34,807 bases of DNA. Source: Candidatus Omnitrophota bacterium (lineage in GTDB: Bacteria > Omnitrophota > JAUWXU01). The stretch is taken from the NCBI GenBank assembly GCA_034717435.1, contig JAYELI010000036.1, positions 1-34,807 on the forward strand, read 5' to 3'. The notes under the pieces are model-generated. The model saw only the letters and a program-made list of their open reading frames with translations, did not search any database and was not told the origin of the DNA. The position numbers and the translations under genes are program-made. Below are positions 6,702 to 15,514 of this stretch, piece by piece (positions within the stretch are counted from its first letter, which is position 1; every line of letters begins with the position of its first letter).

Positions 6702-7928
6702 TTATTTATGTTTAATGATCGCCTCAGTCATTCTTACCACCTGCGCCATCTGCTTTACGTCATGGACTCGCACTATGCTGGCACCGTTATTTATAGCTAT
6801 GGCCACGGTTGCAGCCGTTCCCAAAAGACGCTGGTCGACCGGACAGTTAAGTATGTTGCCGATTAAAGATTTTTTTGAAGTGCCAACCAGTATTGGCCTG
6901 CCTAAGCTTTTAAACTCTCGAAGTCTCTTCAGGATCTCCAAATTATGTTCAACGGTTTTTCCAAAACCAATACCCGGGTCAATAATTATTCTTTCCCGTT
7001 CTATAGATGCTCCTTCAGCTATTTCAATGCCTTCTTTAAGCCAGTCGATCATCTCGGAAACCAAAGAATCATATTTAGGGGCCTTTTGCATAGTACGCGG
7101 CCTGCCTTTAATATGCATGATTACTATTCCGGCATCATATTTAGCGATTATCTTTGCCAGATGGGGATCATCCCGCAAACCGGTAATATCATTAACCAGA
7201 GAAACGCCCACATCTAAAGCTAGCTGGGCTACTTCGAATTTTGTAGTGTCTATTGAAATAGGAATTTTGGTTCTTTTAACCAACTTTCTTATAACAGGCA
7301 TCACTCTACTTATCTCTTCTTCTTTATCAATGCCTTTCGATCCCGGCCTTGTTGACTGTCCGCCAACATCGATAATATCAGCTCCATCCTCAGCCATTTG
7401 CTCAGCAATCTTGACTGCCTTATCGACCTGCCGGTACACTCCATCCCCGCTAAAAGAATCCGGGGTCAAATTGAGTATCCCCATCAGACAGGCCTTGTTG
7501 TTAAAGTCAAAAATAAACCTGCCACATTTTAACTTGATATCTTTTATTTCATAATTATTCAAAACATCTTCTATTGATTTACCGATCTCGTCCAACCCGA
7601 ACGGCTGCTGGTTCAGTTTTAAGCAAAGTTTTTTAAGCTGGGCCAGCGTCCCCAAAAGAACACAGTCCGAAGGCCCGGCCTTTCCAGTAATAACCTCCTT
7701 TTCAACAGCAGCTTCTCCTCCTAAAGCGAGCATCTCCTGTTTAATGATGTTGCCAGTTCCTGCGTCAATTCTGCTTAGCCTGACCGCCCGGTTAACAGCC
7801 TTGAGTTTCATTAACTCGATTCCTCGGGAACTTACGCCAATCTCTTTCATTTGACGGCTGGCATCAAGCTGATCAAATATTTCTACTGCCCTTGCTTTCA
7901 TTTTTTTACCTACCCTGCTTGTCTTCAT
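6702..7928 (-). CDS. folP: Dihydropteroate synthase with N-terminal extension
   Basis: The enzyme makes 7,8-dihydropteroate from the pterin pyrophosphate and p-aminobenzoate in folate synthesis. The catalytic TIM barrel starts near residue 148: GILNLTPDSFSGDG (150-163), DVGGQSTRPG (187-196), SIDTT, DPGIGFGKT and the closing RVHDV. At 408 residues it is about 130 longer than a minimal FolP. The extra N-terminal domain contains RAVRLSRIDAGTGNIIKQEM and KLNQQPFGL. I recall similar extensions in other anaerobes' FolP, and its role is unknown. Its ATG lies 23 bases inside the 3' end of ftsH. Confidence 0.95.
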   Translation of the reverse strand: MKTSRVGKKMKARAVEIFDQLDASRQMKEIGVSSRGIELMKLKAVNRAVRLSRIDAGTGNIIKQEMLALGGEAAVEKEVITGKAGPSDCVLLGTLAQLKKLCLKLNQQPFGLDEIGKSIEDVLNNYEIKDIKLKCGRFIFDFNNKACLMGILNLTPDSFSGDGVYRQVDKAVKIAEQMAEDGADIIDVGGQSTRPGSKGIDKEEEISRVMPVIRKLVKRTKIPISIDTTKFEVAQLALDVGVSLVNDITGLRDDPHLAKIIAKYDAGIVIMHIKGRPRTMQKAPKYDSLVSEMIDWLKEGIEIAEGASIERERIIIDPGIGFGKTVEHNLEILKRLREFKSLGRPILVGTSKKSLIGNILNCPVDQRLLGTAATVAIAINNGASIVRVHDVKQMAQVVRMTEAIIKHK

Positions 7929-9783
7929 TTATCTTTACGATCCTGGCTACTTCCTGACCATCCAGAACCTCTTTTACTAACAGAGTGTCTGCTAGAAGCT
8001 TAAGTTCATCTTTGTGTTTTAAAAGCAAGCCTTCGGCCTGCTGATAACAACTATCCACGATCTTGCGAATCTCCTGATCTATTGCCAAGGCTGTTGCCTC
8101 GCTATAATTCTTTTCTTCTCCTATATCACGGCCGAGAAATATTTCCTGCCGGGACTTGCCAAATCTGATATGCCCGAGTTTCTCGCTCATTCCAAACCGG
8201 GTTACCATCATCCTGGCTTTTTCGGTAACTATTTTAAGGTCGGATTCTGCCCCGGTGCTCAATTCATCAAACATAATTTTTTCGCTCACCCTTCCGCCTA
8301 AAGCCACAGTAATTTCAACCATCAACTTCTTTTTGGTGTAAATGTGTTTATCCTCCAAAGGAGGGGCCATGGTATAACCAAGGGCTATTCCCCGAGGCAA
8401 AATCGATACTTTATGTAAAGGATTAGCCTCTGAAATAATCAAAGCAAGCAAGGCATGCCCGGATTCGTGATAAGCAGTTAAGATTTTTTCTTCCTTATTA
8501 ATCACCCTTGATTTTTTTTCCGGACCGGCGATAACCCTCTCAATGGCTGATTCCAGATCTTCCTTACCTACTGATTCCTTGTCTTCCCGGGCAGCAAGTA
8601 TCGCGGCCTCATTGGTAAGATTTGCTATATCTGCTCCGGAAAAACCGGGGGTTTGCCGGGCAATCGCTTTTAAATCAATTGATTTATCCAGTTTTATATT
8701 CCGCGTATGCACCTTTAATATTTCCTCTCTTCCTTTTATATCCGGCCGGTCCACCACGACTCTCCGGTCAAACCTGCCCGGCCGAAGCAAAGCTGAATCC
8801 AGGACATCCGGCCGATTGGTGGCAGCGATAAGAATAACGCCTGCCTGGGTATCAAACCCATCCATTTCAGAAAGCAGTGCGTTTAATGTCTGTTCCCGTT
8901 CATCGTGCCCGCCGCCGATACCGGCAAACCTCTGCCGGCCAACTGCATCTATTTCATCAATAAAAATAATCGCGCCATGGCCTGTACCTTTAGTTGATTT
9001 CTTTGCCTGTTCAAAAAGGTCTCTAACCCGGGCCGCGCCGATACCGACAAACATCTCGACAAAATCAGAACCAGAAATGCTGAAAAAAGGAACATTGGCT
9101 TCTCCGGCCACCGCCTTAGCTAACAAGGTCTTCCCTGTGCCGGGATAACCCATCAGAAGCACGCCCTTGGGGATTTTACCCCCCAGGCGTTGAAACCTTT
9201 TCGGGTCTTTTAAAAATTCTATGATCTCTTTTAATTCCTCTTTTGCCTCATCTACCCCGGCTACATCCCTAAATGTAGTCCTTTCTTTGCCCAAAACCAT
9301 CTGTCGGGCGCGGGATTTGCCAAAAGAAAGCAGTTTGCCGCCCCCTTGCTGAGCACCACGATATAAGAAAAACCACAAAAAGGTGATGAATAATACTACC
9401 GGGCCCAGGGAGTAGAGCAAGCTTACCAGTATGGTCTTAGCCGGCTCTATTCTGAAATCTTCCACATTTTCTCTGAGGAGTTTGATCAAATCCTGGTCCT
9501 GGCCGGGAACGTTTACGGTATAACCACCTCCATCAATCAGCATTCCGCGAAGCACATTCTCCGTTTTCTGGCAGCTTTTGACCATTCCATCTTCAGCTAA
9601 CTGATAAAATTGGGAATATGACAGATTTTTAGGCCCTTGTCCCATGGAAGCGGCCTGAAAACTATAGAGATAGAGCAAGCCTAAGCCTATTATTATCCAA
9701 ATAACCGAGGTTCTGTTTGGCTTGACCGGCTTTTTCTTTTTGTTTCGGTTGTTTTTGTTCCTGTTAACATTCCTGTCAGGCAT
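7906..9783 (-). CDS. ftsH: ATP-dependent zinc metalloprotease FtsH
   Basis: FtsH is a membrane-anchored AAA+ hexamer that degrades misfolded and regulatory membrane proteins. In its 625 residues are transmembrane helices at about 26-42 and 118-141, Walker A GYPGTGKT (212-219), Walker B IIFIDE (272-277), the second region of homology with RPGRFDR (334-340) and the zinc site HESGH (439-443). Asp515 in GAESDL is the likely third ligand. Walker A has Tyr where most FtsH have Pro (GPPGTGKT), and the zinc motif has Ser for the common Ala; neither should abolish activity. It sits between tilS and folP, and tilS-ftsH-folP is a recurrent bacterial order. Confidence 0.98.
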   Translation of the reverse strand: MPDRNVNRNKNNRNKKKKPVKPNRTSVIWIIIGLGLLYLYSFQAASMGQGPKNLSYSQFYQLAEDGMVKSCQKTENVLRGMLIDGGGYTVNVPGQDQDLIKLLRENVEDFRIEPAKTILVSLLYSLGPVVLFITFLWFFLYRGAQQGGGKLLSFGKSRARQMVLGKERTTFRDVAGVDEAKEELKEIIEFLKDPKRFQRLGGKIPKGVLLMGYPGTGKTLLAKAVAGEANVPFFSISGSDFVEMFVGIGAARVRDLFEQAKKSTKGTGHGAIIFIDEIDAVGRQRFAGIGGGHDEREQTLNALLSEMDGFDTQAGVILIAATNRPDVLDSALLRPGRFDRRVVVDRPDIKGREEILKVHTRNIKLDKSIDLKAIARQTPGFSGADIANLTNEAAILAAREDKESVGKEDLESAIERVIAGPEKKSRVINKEEKILTAYHESGHALLALIISEANPLHKVSILPRGIALGYTMAPPLEDKHIYTKKKLMVEITVALGGRVSEKIMFDELSTGAESDLKIVTEKARMMVTRFGMSEKLGHIRFGKSRQEIFLGRDIGEEKNYSEATALAIDQEIRKIVDSCYQQAEGLLLKHKDELKLLADTLLVKEVLDGQEVARIVKINEDKQGR

Positions 9784-9824
9784 TTTAGATTCCTTGTGTA
9801 AATTATTAGTTTAGCAAAAAAAAC

Positions 9825-11228
9825 TTAAGAATACAAGGTTATTTTTAAGATCTGCTTTGTCCGAGACGTGATCTTAAACCTGTCTGAGACCTTTAGGCCG
9901 ACCAGCCAGACAATCTCTCCGTCAGCCGATACAATGACCAACGTGGAATTTCGCTTTAAAAGCGGAACTTTCTGATCGATAAATATATCTTTTAATTTCT
10001 TCTCTCTGCTCATGCCCAGAGGCCTAATTCTGTCTCCCTTGGTCCTATTTCTTAATAAAAGGGGAAGGTTGAGTTTGTTGTAGTCAAAAATTTCGCTTGT
10101 TTTATCTTTTTGTTTTTTTCTGATTGTTTTCTTAACTAACTTTGCCTCAACGCGCAACCGGGTTTCTGGAATTGTTGTAACCCCCGGGACCCTCAGCGGA
10201 TATCTAAATTTCTTTACTATTGAGGAACCTGGCTTTTTATAAAAGACAACTCTGTCATATTCTTTTCTTGCTTTAATTCCTTCGCTTAAATCTAAAAATT
10301 TGTTCCCAGCCGGATCTTTAATCAATCCATCCAGGTCTTTCCAATTCTGATAACTAATCTTTTGCAAATTCCCTTTTATTTGTTTAATCGCCAGCCGTAT
10401 AATTCCTCTCTGGATGGCTATTGAATGTTTCTTTAATTTTTTTATTGAAAAACCAGCCTCTGAATAAGAGCTCCCGGGGCCTGTTAATTTTAGAAAGGCT
10501 TCTTTTGTCCTGTCCGCCAGATAGCTATAATCTTCTCTGGCAGATTCACCCAAACGGAAAAGTGTTTCCTTTATCCTGGGATTATACTCCCTGGATAGAT
10601 AAGGAATAAGCCCTAACCTGACTTTATTGCGAAAATAGGCCTTGTTTTTGTTAGAAGAGTCTATTTTAAAGTTTAGCCTTCTTTGTGTTAGATAGCTTAA
10701 AATATCCTTTTTCCATATTTCGATCAAAGGACGGATTATGGTTATCCCTTCCCGTTCAGAAACCGGATGCATGCTGCCCAGGCCTTCCAGCCCTGTTCCC
10801 CGAATAATCCTGATCAATACCGTTTCAGCCTGGTCATCCGCATTATGAGCCAAGGCTATTTTTTTTGCCCTGATTTTTTCAGCTGTTTCTAAAAAAAACT
10901 TATACCTTATTATCCTTGCCCCTTGTTCAAGCGTTAGTTTTCTCTTCCGGCTGAAAGATACGGCATCCTTAACTTTCGAAATAACCGGCAATCCCAGCCT
11001 ATCTGCCAGACCGTGAACGAATACAGCATCAGCCCGGGACTGATCGCCCCGGATCATATGATCTAAATGAGCAAGATACAGCTTCAGGCCATATTTGCGT
11101 TTCAGGGAATAAAGCAGGTCAACAAGCGCTATTGAATCCGGGCCTCCGGAAACACCGACCAGTACCTTGTCCCCTCTGGATAACATTCTGTATTTAGTTA
11201 TGGTTTTTTCTATGTTTAGAGATTTCAT
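9825..11228 (-). CDS. tilS: tRNA(Ile)-lysidine synthase
   Basis: TilS converts the wobble C of tRNA-Ile(CAT) to lysidine, so that it reads AUA. The PP-loop ATPase motif VGVSGGPDS lies near the N-terminus. LAHNADDQAETVLIRIIRGTG follows in two parts (LAHNADDQAET, then IRGTGLEGLGSM). A C-terminal TilS substrate-binding region includes RTKGDRIRPLG and KKLKDIFID. I placed the start at the ATG at 11228 (467 residues) because family members begin shortly before the PP-loop. The frame stays open to 11258. The start lies inside the rlmB 3' end. Confidence 0.95.
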   Translation of the reverse strand: MKSLNIEKTITKYRMLSRGDKVLVGVSGGPDSIALVDLLYSLKRKYGLKLYLAHLDHMIRGDQSRADAVFVHGLADRLGLPVISKVKDAVSFSRKRKLTLEQGARIIRYKFFLETAEKIRAKKIALAHNADDQAETVLIRIIRGTGLEGLGSMHPVSEREGITIIRPLIEIWKKDILSYLTQRRLNFKIDSSNKNKAYFRNKVRLGLIPYLSREYNPRIKETLFRLGESAREDYSYLADRTKEAFLKLTGPGSSYSEAGFSIKKLKKHSIAIQRGIIRLAIKQIKGNLQKISYQNWKDLDGLIKDPAGNKFLDLSEGIKARKEYDRVVFYKKPGSSIVKKFRYPLRVPGVTTIPETRLRVEAKLVKKTIRKKQKDKTSEIFDYNKLNLPLLLRNRTKGDRIRPLGMSREKKLKDIFIDQKVPLLKRNSTLVIVSADGEIVWLVGLKVSDRFKITSRTKQILKITLYS

Positions 11229-11919
11229 GGCAAAAAATAGCGCAAGCCATATTAACATTAAACGAAAGTTTAGCTCCCTGCATCGGAATATATGCCTTTA
11301 GATCAAGGTGTTTTCCAAGCCCGTGACGAATACCTCCGCCTTCAGATCCCAGAACAACTCCTATTGGAAAAGGCAAAGAAACCTTATTTATGTCTTCTGC
11401 CTCCTGGCTGACTACAGCCCCGATAATCCAGTAGCCAGATTCCTTGGCCTTAATTACAGCATTGGGAAGATTGTTTACCATTGATATCGGAGTATAATTT
11501 TCGCCTCCAGAAGCTACATGCAAAACTGTTTCATTGACTTCGCAGGCTTCAAATTTAGGAATCACGATCCCAAACCCGCCAAAGCAGGCCACAGTGCGGA
11601 TAATAACCCCTAAATTATGAGGGTCATTTACTCTATCCAGAAATATCAGCGCTAATTGCTCATTTTTAGGTTTATTCAACAAATTCTCAAAAAGGATATA
11701 TTTAAACTTATCTACCCTTGCAACTATTCCCTGCAGGTCTTTGGCGCGCTTAAGGTTGGCTAATCGGGAAGAAGGCAGACGCTCTACCGGAATATTATTT
11801 GTCTTGATTGATTTTTCCATCTGCGGAAGGTTGAAATTATTATCTAACAGTATTTTTTTTATGCTCTTAGGACTTGCCTTCAACCGCTCAAAAACCGAAT
11901 TCTTCCCATAAAGCAGCAT
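11194..11919 (-). CDS. rlmB: 23S rRNA (guanosine-2'-O-)-methyltransferase RlmB / TrmH family
   Basis: This SPOUT-fold methyltransferase modifies 23S rRNA (G2251 in E. coli). An N-terminal substrate domain (LLYGKNSVFERLKAS) precedes the three SPOUT motifs: NLGVIIRTVACFGGFG, VVLGSEGGGIRHGL and IPMQGAKLSFNVNMA. I prefer the ATG at 11919 because AGGAAC lies directly before it and family members begin with a similar YGxNxVxE phrase. A TTG at 11949 would add ten residues. It is the first gene of a nine-gene operon and has its own extended -10 promoter. TrmH paralogues differ in target, so the exact rRNA site is inferred. Confidence 0.92.
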   Translation of the reverse strand: MLLYGKNSVFERLKASPKSIKKILLDNNFNLPQMEKSIKTNNIPVERLPSSRLANLKRAKDLQGIVARVDKFKYILFENLLNKPKNEQLALIFLDRVNDPHNLGVIIRTVACFGGFGIVIPKFEACEVNETVLHVASGGENYTPISMVNNLPNAVIKAKESGYWIIGAVVSQEAEDINKVSLPFPIGVVLGSEGGGIRHGLGKHLDLKAYIPMQGAKLSFNVNMACAIFCHEISKHRKNHN

Positions 11920-11973
11920 AAAGTTCCTGGCCAATTTATTTTTCTCCAACGGTAATGAAATAAGGCGGTTATT

Positions 11974-11982
11974 ATTATAGCA
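11974..11982 (-). promoter_or_regulatory. Extended -10 promoter for the rlmB operon
   Basis: On the minus strand TGCTATAAT is a perfect TG-n-TATAAT extended -10 element. No good -35 stands at the right distance (TTGCAC at 16 bases is poor), which extended -10 promoters tolerate. The predicted start near 11967 gives a leader of about 48 bases to the preferred rlmB ATG. Confidence 0.65.
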
Positions 11983-12012
11983 TTAAATTCCGCCCGTGCA
12001 AAGACAAAAAAA

Positions 12013-12051
12013 TTCCGGGGACACAATATTTAACGTACTGTATCTCCGGAA
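12013..12051. repeat. REP-like imperfect palindrome
   Basis: Sixteen-base arms beginning TTCCGGGGACACA and ending TATCTCCGGAA surround a 7-base loop. The three arm differences are all transitions. The phrase CCGGGGACACAAT resembles, from memory, sequences found around REP-associated tyrosine transposases. No transposase gene is nearby. Confidence 0.6.
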
Positions 12052-12146
12052 GCTTTCCGAAATTATCTGTCTCCGAAACTATCTGGCGAATATTATACTG
12101 ACCATAATATTGTTTTTCTATTCTCTTTTATTGCCCTAATTTCAAG

Positions 12147-12162
12147 TAAAAAACTAACTTTT
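12147..12162. repeat. Direct repeat flanking the orphan gene, left copy
   Basis: TAAAAAACTAACTTTT recurs in the same orientation at 13099-13114. Similarity extends a few bases further to a TCAA on the left of each copy. The two copies bracket the secreted orphan gene and most of its promoter region. Confidence 0.55.
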
Positions 12163-12172
12163 TCATACACCG

Positions 12173-12943
12173 CTATTTCGTAATTTTCCTTTTTCGGAGC
12201 ACTTTAAAATCAATGCACTTACCCTCTTTATACGTCATAACCACTATTCCGCTGTTATTTATTGGTTTAGCCCATACACCTTTCCAGCGCTGCCAGCTTA
12301 CTCCTCCATTAAGACCTACCTTTACTTTATACTTTCGGCCAAGTTCATCAGAGGCTATTTGTTCCCTTTTATCCGTAAGATAATACAACACTATATCAGA
12401 ACGCATATAGTCATGTATAGCTAATACTGCAAGTGTTGCAGGGACTCCTGACCCTGTAGGGACTCTATAGATATAATCATCGTAATGAGATATTAGTATT
12501 CGTTCATCAACTATAACTAAATTACCGTCTTTATCAAAAAGCTCTTCGCCGGTAATGTGTGAGGATGGAACTATTCCTTCTTCGGGATCTCCGGTTACGG
12601 TGTAGACTACTGGACGGTTTGTTCCATTTACCAACTTAGCTTTGTTGATTATAACCCCTACGACTTTATATATAATATTTATAACCTTTTGAGTCATCTT
12701 GCCAATCACACCGCCTACAACAGGTTTACTTGTCGATTTATACAAAGTAGTTTTGTTCTCGTTCTCCTTGACAGTAACAACTGGCTTCAGGTAACGGTTT
12801 CCACTTCGGGGCATCGCACGCAAAGCCCTTCTGCCTGTCATCTCTCTTATGTTCCGAGCCATTACCGGAGAAACCGAAAAACATAAAAAAAGCAACACCC
12901 CTATTATTGCTATTAATCTTTTCCTGATTTTTATTTTATCCAT
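12173..12943 (-). CDS. Secreted protein of unknown function
   Basis: I do not recognise this 256-residue protein. It has a clear signal peptide (KIKIRKRLIAIIGVLLFLCF, then SVSPVMA, with cleavage probable near residue 29). A basic stretch with RRALRAMPRSGNRY follows. A mixed region contains VINIIYKVVGVIINKAKLV (about 87-105). The C-terminal half has VLYYLTDKREQI, SWQRWKGVWAKP and KCIDFKVLRKRK. The ATG is preceded by a strong AAGGAG. It has its own promoter and a leader of about 118 bases with a hairpin. Short direct repeats and palindromes surround it, and it sits between two conserved operons, which suggests lineage-specific gain. The coding potential looks real. Confidence 0.75.
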   Translation of the reverse strand: MDKIKIRKRLIAIIGVLLFLCFSVSPVMARNIREMTGRRALRAMPRSGNRYLKPVVTVKENENKTTLYKSTSKPVVGGVIGKMTQKVINIIYKVVGVIINKAKLVNGTNRPVVYTVTGDPEEGIVPSSHITGEELFDKDGNLVIVDERILISHYDDYIYRVPTGSGVPATLAVLAIHDYMRSDIVLYYLTDKREQIASDELGRKYKVKVGLNGGVSWQRWKGVWAKPINNSGIVVMTYKEGKCIDFKVLRKRKITK

Positions 12944-13010
12944 AAAATTATCTCCTTTAATTCTTATTCTTGTTTGTTTATTTCTATCGTAGCTATATTT
13001 AAAACTTTTT

Positions 13011-13045
13011 AAAAGTGTTTAATTAAAAAGCAAAAAAACACTTTT
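13011..13045 (-). other. Leader hairpin of the orphan gene
   Basis: Ten-base arms AAAAGTGTTT and AAACACTTTT enclose an A-rich 15-base loop within the predicted 5' leader of the orphan gene. It could affect transcript stability or termination. No known riboswitch core is recognisable. Confidence 0.4.
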
Positions 13046-13067
13046 TTCAAAGATGAACGACTGTTAA

Positions 13068-13096
13068 AGTATACCCTATAACTATCCCAATGTCAA
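13068..13096 (-). promoter_or_regulatory. Sigma-70-type promoter for the secreted orphan gene
   Basis: Perfect -35 TTGACA (13096-13091), 17-base spacer, and -10 TATACT (13073-13068), a five-of-six match. It lies about 118 bases ahead of the start codon. The -35 overlaps the edge of the right direct repeat. Confidence 0.75.
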
Positions 13097-13098
13097 AT

Positions 13099-13114
13099 AA
13101 AAAAACTAACTTTT
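13099..13114. repeat. Direct repeat flanking the orphan gene, right copy
   Basis: AAAAAACTAACTTTT matches the copy at 12147-12162, with one extra A in the run. The same-orientation copies are about 950 bases apart. Confidence 0.55.
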
Positions 13115-13140
13115 GTGCTGATTAACCCGGAGTTTTAAAC

Positions 13141-13170
13141 CCGTAGGGCATGCTTAAGCATGCCCTACGG
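13141..13170. repeat. Perfect 30-base palindrome
   Basis: CCGTAGGGCATGCTT and its exact reverse complement make a fully symmetric 30-base element with no loop. It is upstream of the orphan-gene promoter. It has the look of a dispersed REP-like palindrome; no second copy is present in this window. Confidence 0.75.
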
Positions 13171-13320
13171 CTGTGGATAACTCAAGCAGTTATACGAACA
13201 CAGAGATCCAGGGAAAAAGATAAAGGATTGAATAAACTACTATTGAGATTGGAAAAAAGTATCGATTTGTAGATTTGTCAAGTGTAGAGACCTGACCCCT
13301 TTATTTCTCCTATTTTAGGT

Positions 13321-13397
13321 TGGTAGCGGCGATAGGACTCGAACCTATGACATGCCGGGTATGAGCCGACCGCTCTAACCAACTGAGCTACGCCGCC
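13321..13397 (-). tRNA. tRNA-Met (anticodon CAT, elongator)
   Basis: The acceptor is GGCGGCG/CGCCGCT with a G-T closing pair. The anticodon stem GTCGG/CCGGC holds loop CTCATAC. Discriminator A and CCA are encoded. The 5' half closely follows the common elongator-Met pattern. A tRNA-Ile(CAT), the TilS substrate, shares the anticodon but usually has a different acceptor, so it is the less likely reading. Confidence 0.93.
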
Positions 13398-13406
13398 AAT
13401 AAGGAT

Positions 13407-13430
13407 ATAATCCCGAAATTTTGGGATTAT
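13407..13430. other. Symmetric hairpin upstream of tRNA-Met
   Basis: ATAATCCC and GGGATTAT arms face each other across an 8-base AT-rich centre that can also pair, giving a nearly continuous palindrome ten bases before the tRNA 5' end. It lies between the tRNA promoter and the mature tRNA, so a leader-processing role is possible. Confidence 0.45.
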
Positions 13431-13443
13431 GTGTCCGAGTTGA

Positions 13444-13478
13444 TATCGACGACTTACCATTAAGACAAGTTGTCGATA
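13444..13478. repeat. Palindromic repeat, copy 2
   Basis: This 35-bp palindrome starts TATCGACGACTTACC. It aligns without gaps to 3293-3327, with eight differences that are all transitions. One pair (positions 3 and 33) changes from C-G to T-A, so pairing is kept. It lies in the leader between the tRNA-Met promoter and the tRNA. Confidence 0.8.
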
Positions 13479-13490
13479 CATTCCTTGTTA

Positions 13491-13518
13491 TTTATATCCT
13501 TTACTTGAACAATCTCAA
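13491..13518 (-). promoter_or_regulatory. Promoter for tRNA-Met
   Basis: -35 TTGAGA (13518-13513), 16-base spacer, and -10 TATAAA (13496-13491). The spacer end TAAAGGA and flanking bases closely copy the promoter of the initiator tRNA at 13729-13757. Confidence 0.65.
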
Positions 13519-13593
13519 AGATCCTTTGGTAAATTTTGCATAGAGCATTCTTAGGTATATTCTACAGTTATGGATAACTATTTGTTTTCTATA

Positions 13594-13634
13594 AAGACCA
13601 AAATATCCGCCAGGATTACTCACATGGCGGACAT
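13594..13634 (-). terminator. Rho-independent terminator after initiator tRNA
   Basis: A 10-bp stem (ATGTCCGCCA with TGGCGGATAT, one G-T) and a 12-base loop begin five bases after the tRNA CCA end. TTTTGGTCTTT follows. The GC-rich core and partial T-tract make termination of the tRNA-fMet transcript likely. Confidence 0.65.
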
Positions 13635-13638
13635 TTAC

Positions 13639-13715
13639 TGGTAGCGGGGGTCCGATTTGAACGGACGACCTCAAGGTTATGAGCCTTGCGAGCTACCTGG
13701 CTGCTCTACCCCGCA
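13639..13715 (-). tRNA. Initiator tRNA-fMet (anticodon CAT)
   Basis: Residue 1 T opposes residue 72 T, so the top acceptor pair is not formed, which is the hallmark of bacterial initiators. The other six acceptor pairs are intact. The loop CTCATAA gives CAT, and CCA is encoded. The anticodon stem is CAAGG/CCTTG, so the usual run of three G-C pairs at 29-31/39-41 is A-T, G-C, G-C here. Confidence 0.95.
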
Positions 13716-13728
13716 ATATTTTTGTTTT

Positions 13729-13757
13729 ATTATATCCTTTAATCCAAACAATGTCAA
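13729..13757 (-). promoter_or_regulatory. Fully consensus promoter for tRNA-fMet
   Basis: Perfect TTGACA (13757-13752), a 17-base spacer and perfect TATAAT (13734-13729), with the -10 ending about 14 bases before the mature tRNA. This is the strongest promoter match in the window. Confidence 0.9.
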
Positions 13758-13904
13758 ACTATTTAACTGTATAAAAATATCCTAACAGAAATACAGATTT
13801 ACGCGGATTTCTTACGGATCCACACGGATGTTTTAACCCACAGCCACCGTGTCCCTTTGTTTCTATTATATTTCTTTTTACCTATATCTGTATATATATG
13901 CTAT

Positions 13905-15466
<1,562 letters not shown>

Positions 15467-15514
15467 TTACAAAGATTACAAAAAAGCTTCGCATTTTCTT
15501 TGCGGATTTTACGG

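Larger units (their letters stand above)
12944..13320. other. Gene-free repeat-rich interval upstream of the orphan gene
   Basis: No gene is seen in these 377 bases. They hold the leader hairpin, the promoter, a direct-repeat copy and a perfect 30-base palindrome. A lone consensus DnaA box (TGTGGATAA, 13172-13180) follows. Near 13284-13304 is a GGGGTCAGGTC phrase (minus strand) that resembles REP-transposase borders. Confidence 0.7.

Noticed and set aside
6715-7554. Plus-strand open frame of 279 codons across folP.
   Set aside because: It lies fully antisense to folP. The translation is Ser/Ile/Pro-rich with no family motif, as expected from a complementary frame.
12944-13067. Riboswitch in the leader of the orphan gene.
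   Set aside because: Only a simple hairpin is seen, with no conserved aptamer core that I recognise.
13172-13180. Consensus DnaA box TGTGGATAA in an AT-rich gap, considered as an origin of replication.
   Set aside because: Only one perfect box is present, and no dnaA, dnaN or box cluster is nearby. A lone nine-mer can occur by chance, and near-matches such as at 13570 are weak.
13321-13397. tRNA-Ile(CAT), the TilS substrate, instead of tRNA-Met.
   Set aside because: The acceptor GGCGGCG and D-arm follow the elongator-Met pattern, and there is no direct sign of lysidine identity.
13278-13481. Minus-strand open frame of 67 codons over the tRNA-Met gene and palindrome.
   Set aside because: It consists of the tRNA and its leader, and the translated words (GGVAQLVRAVGSYPACHRFE) are the well-known artefact of translating a tRNA.
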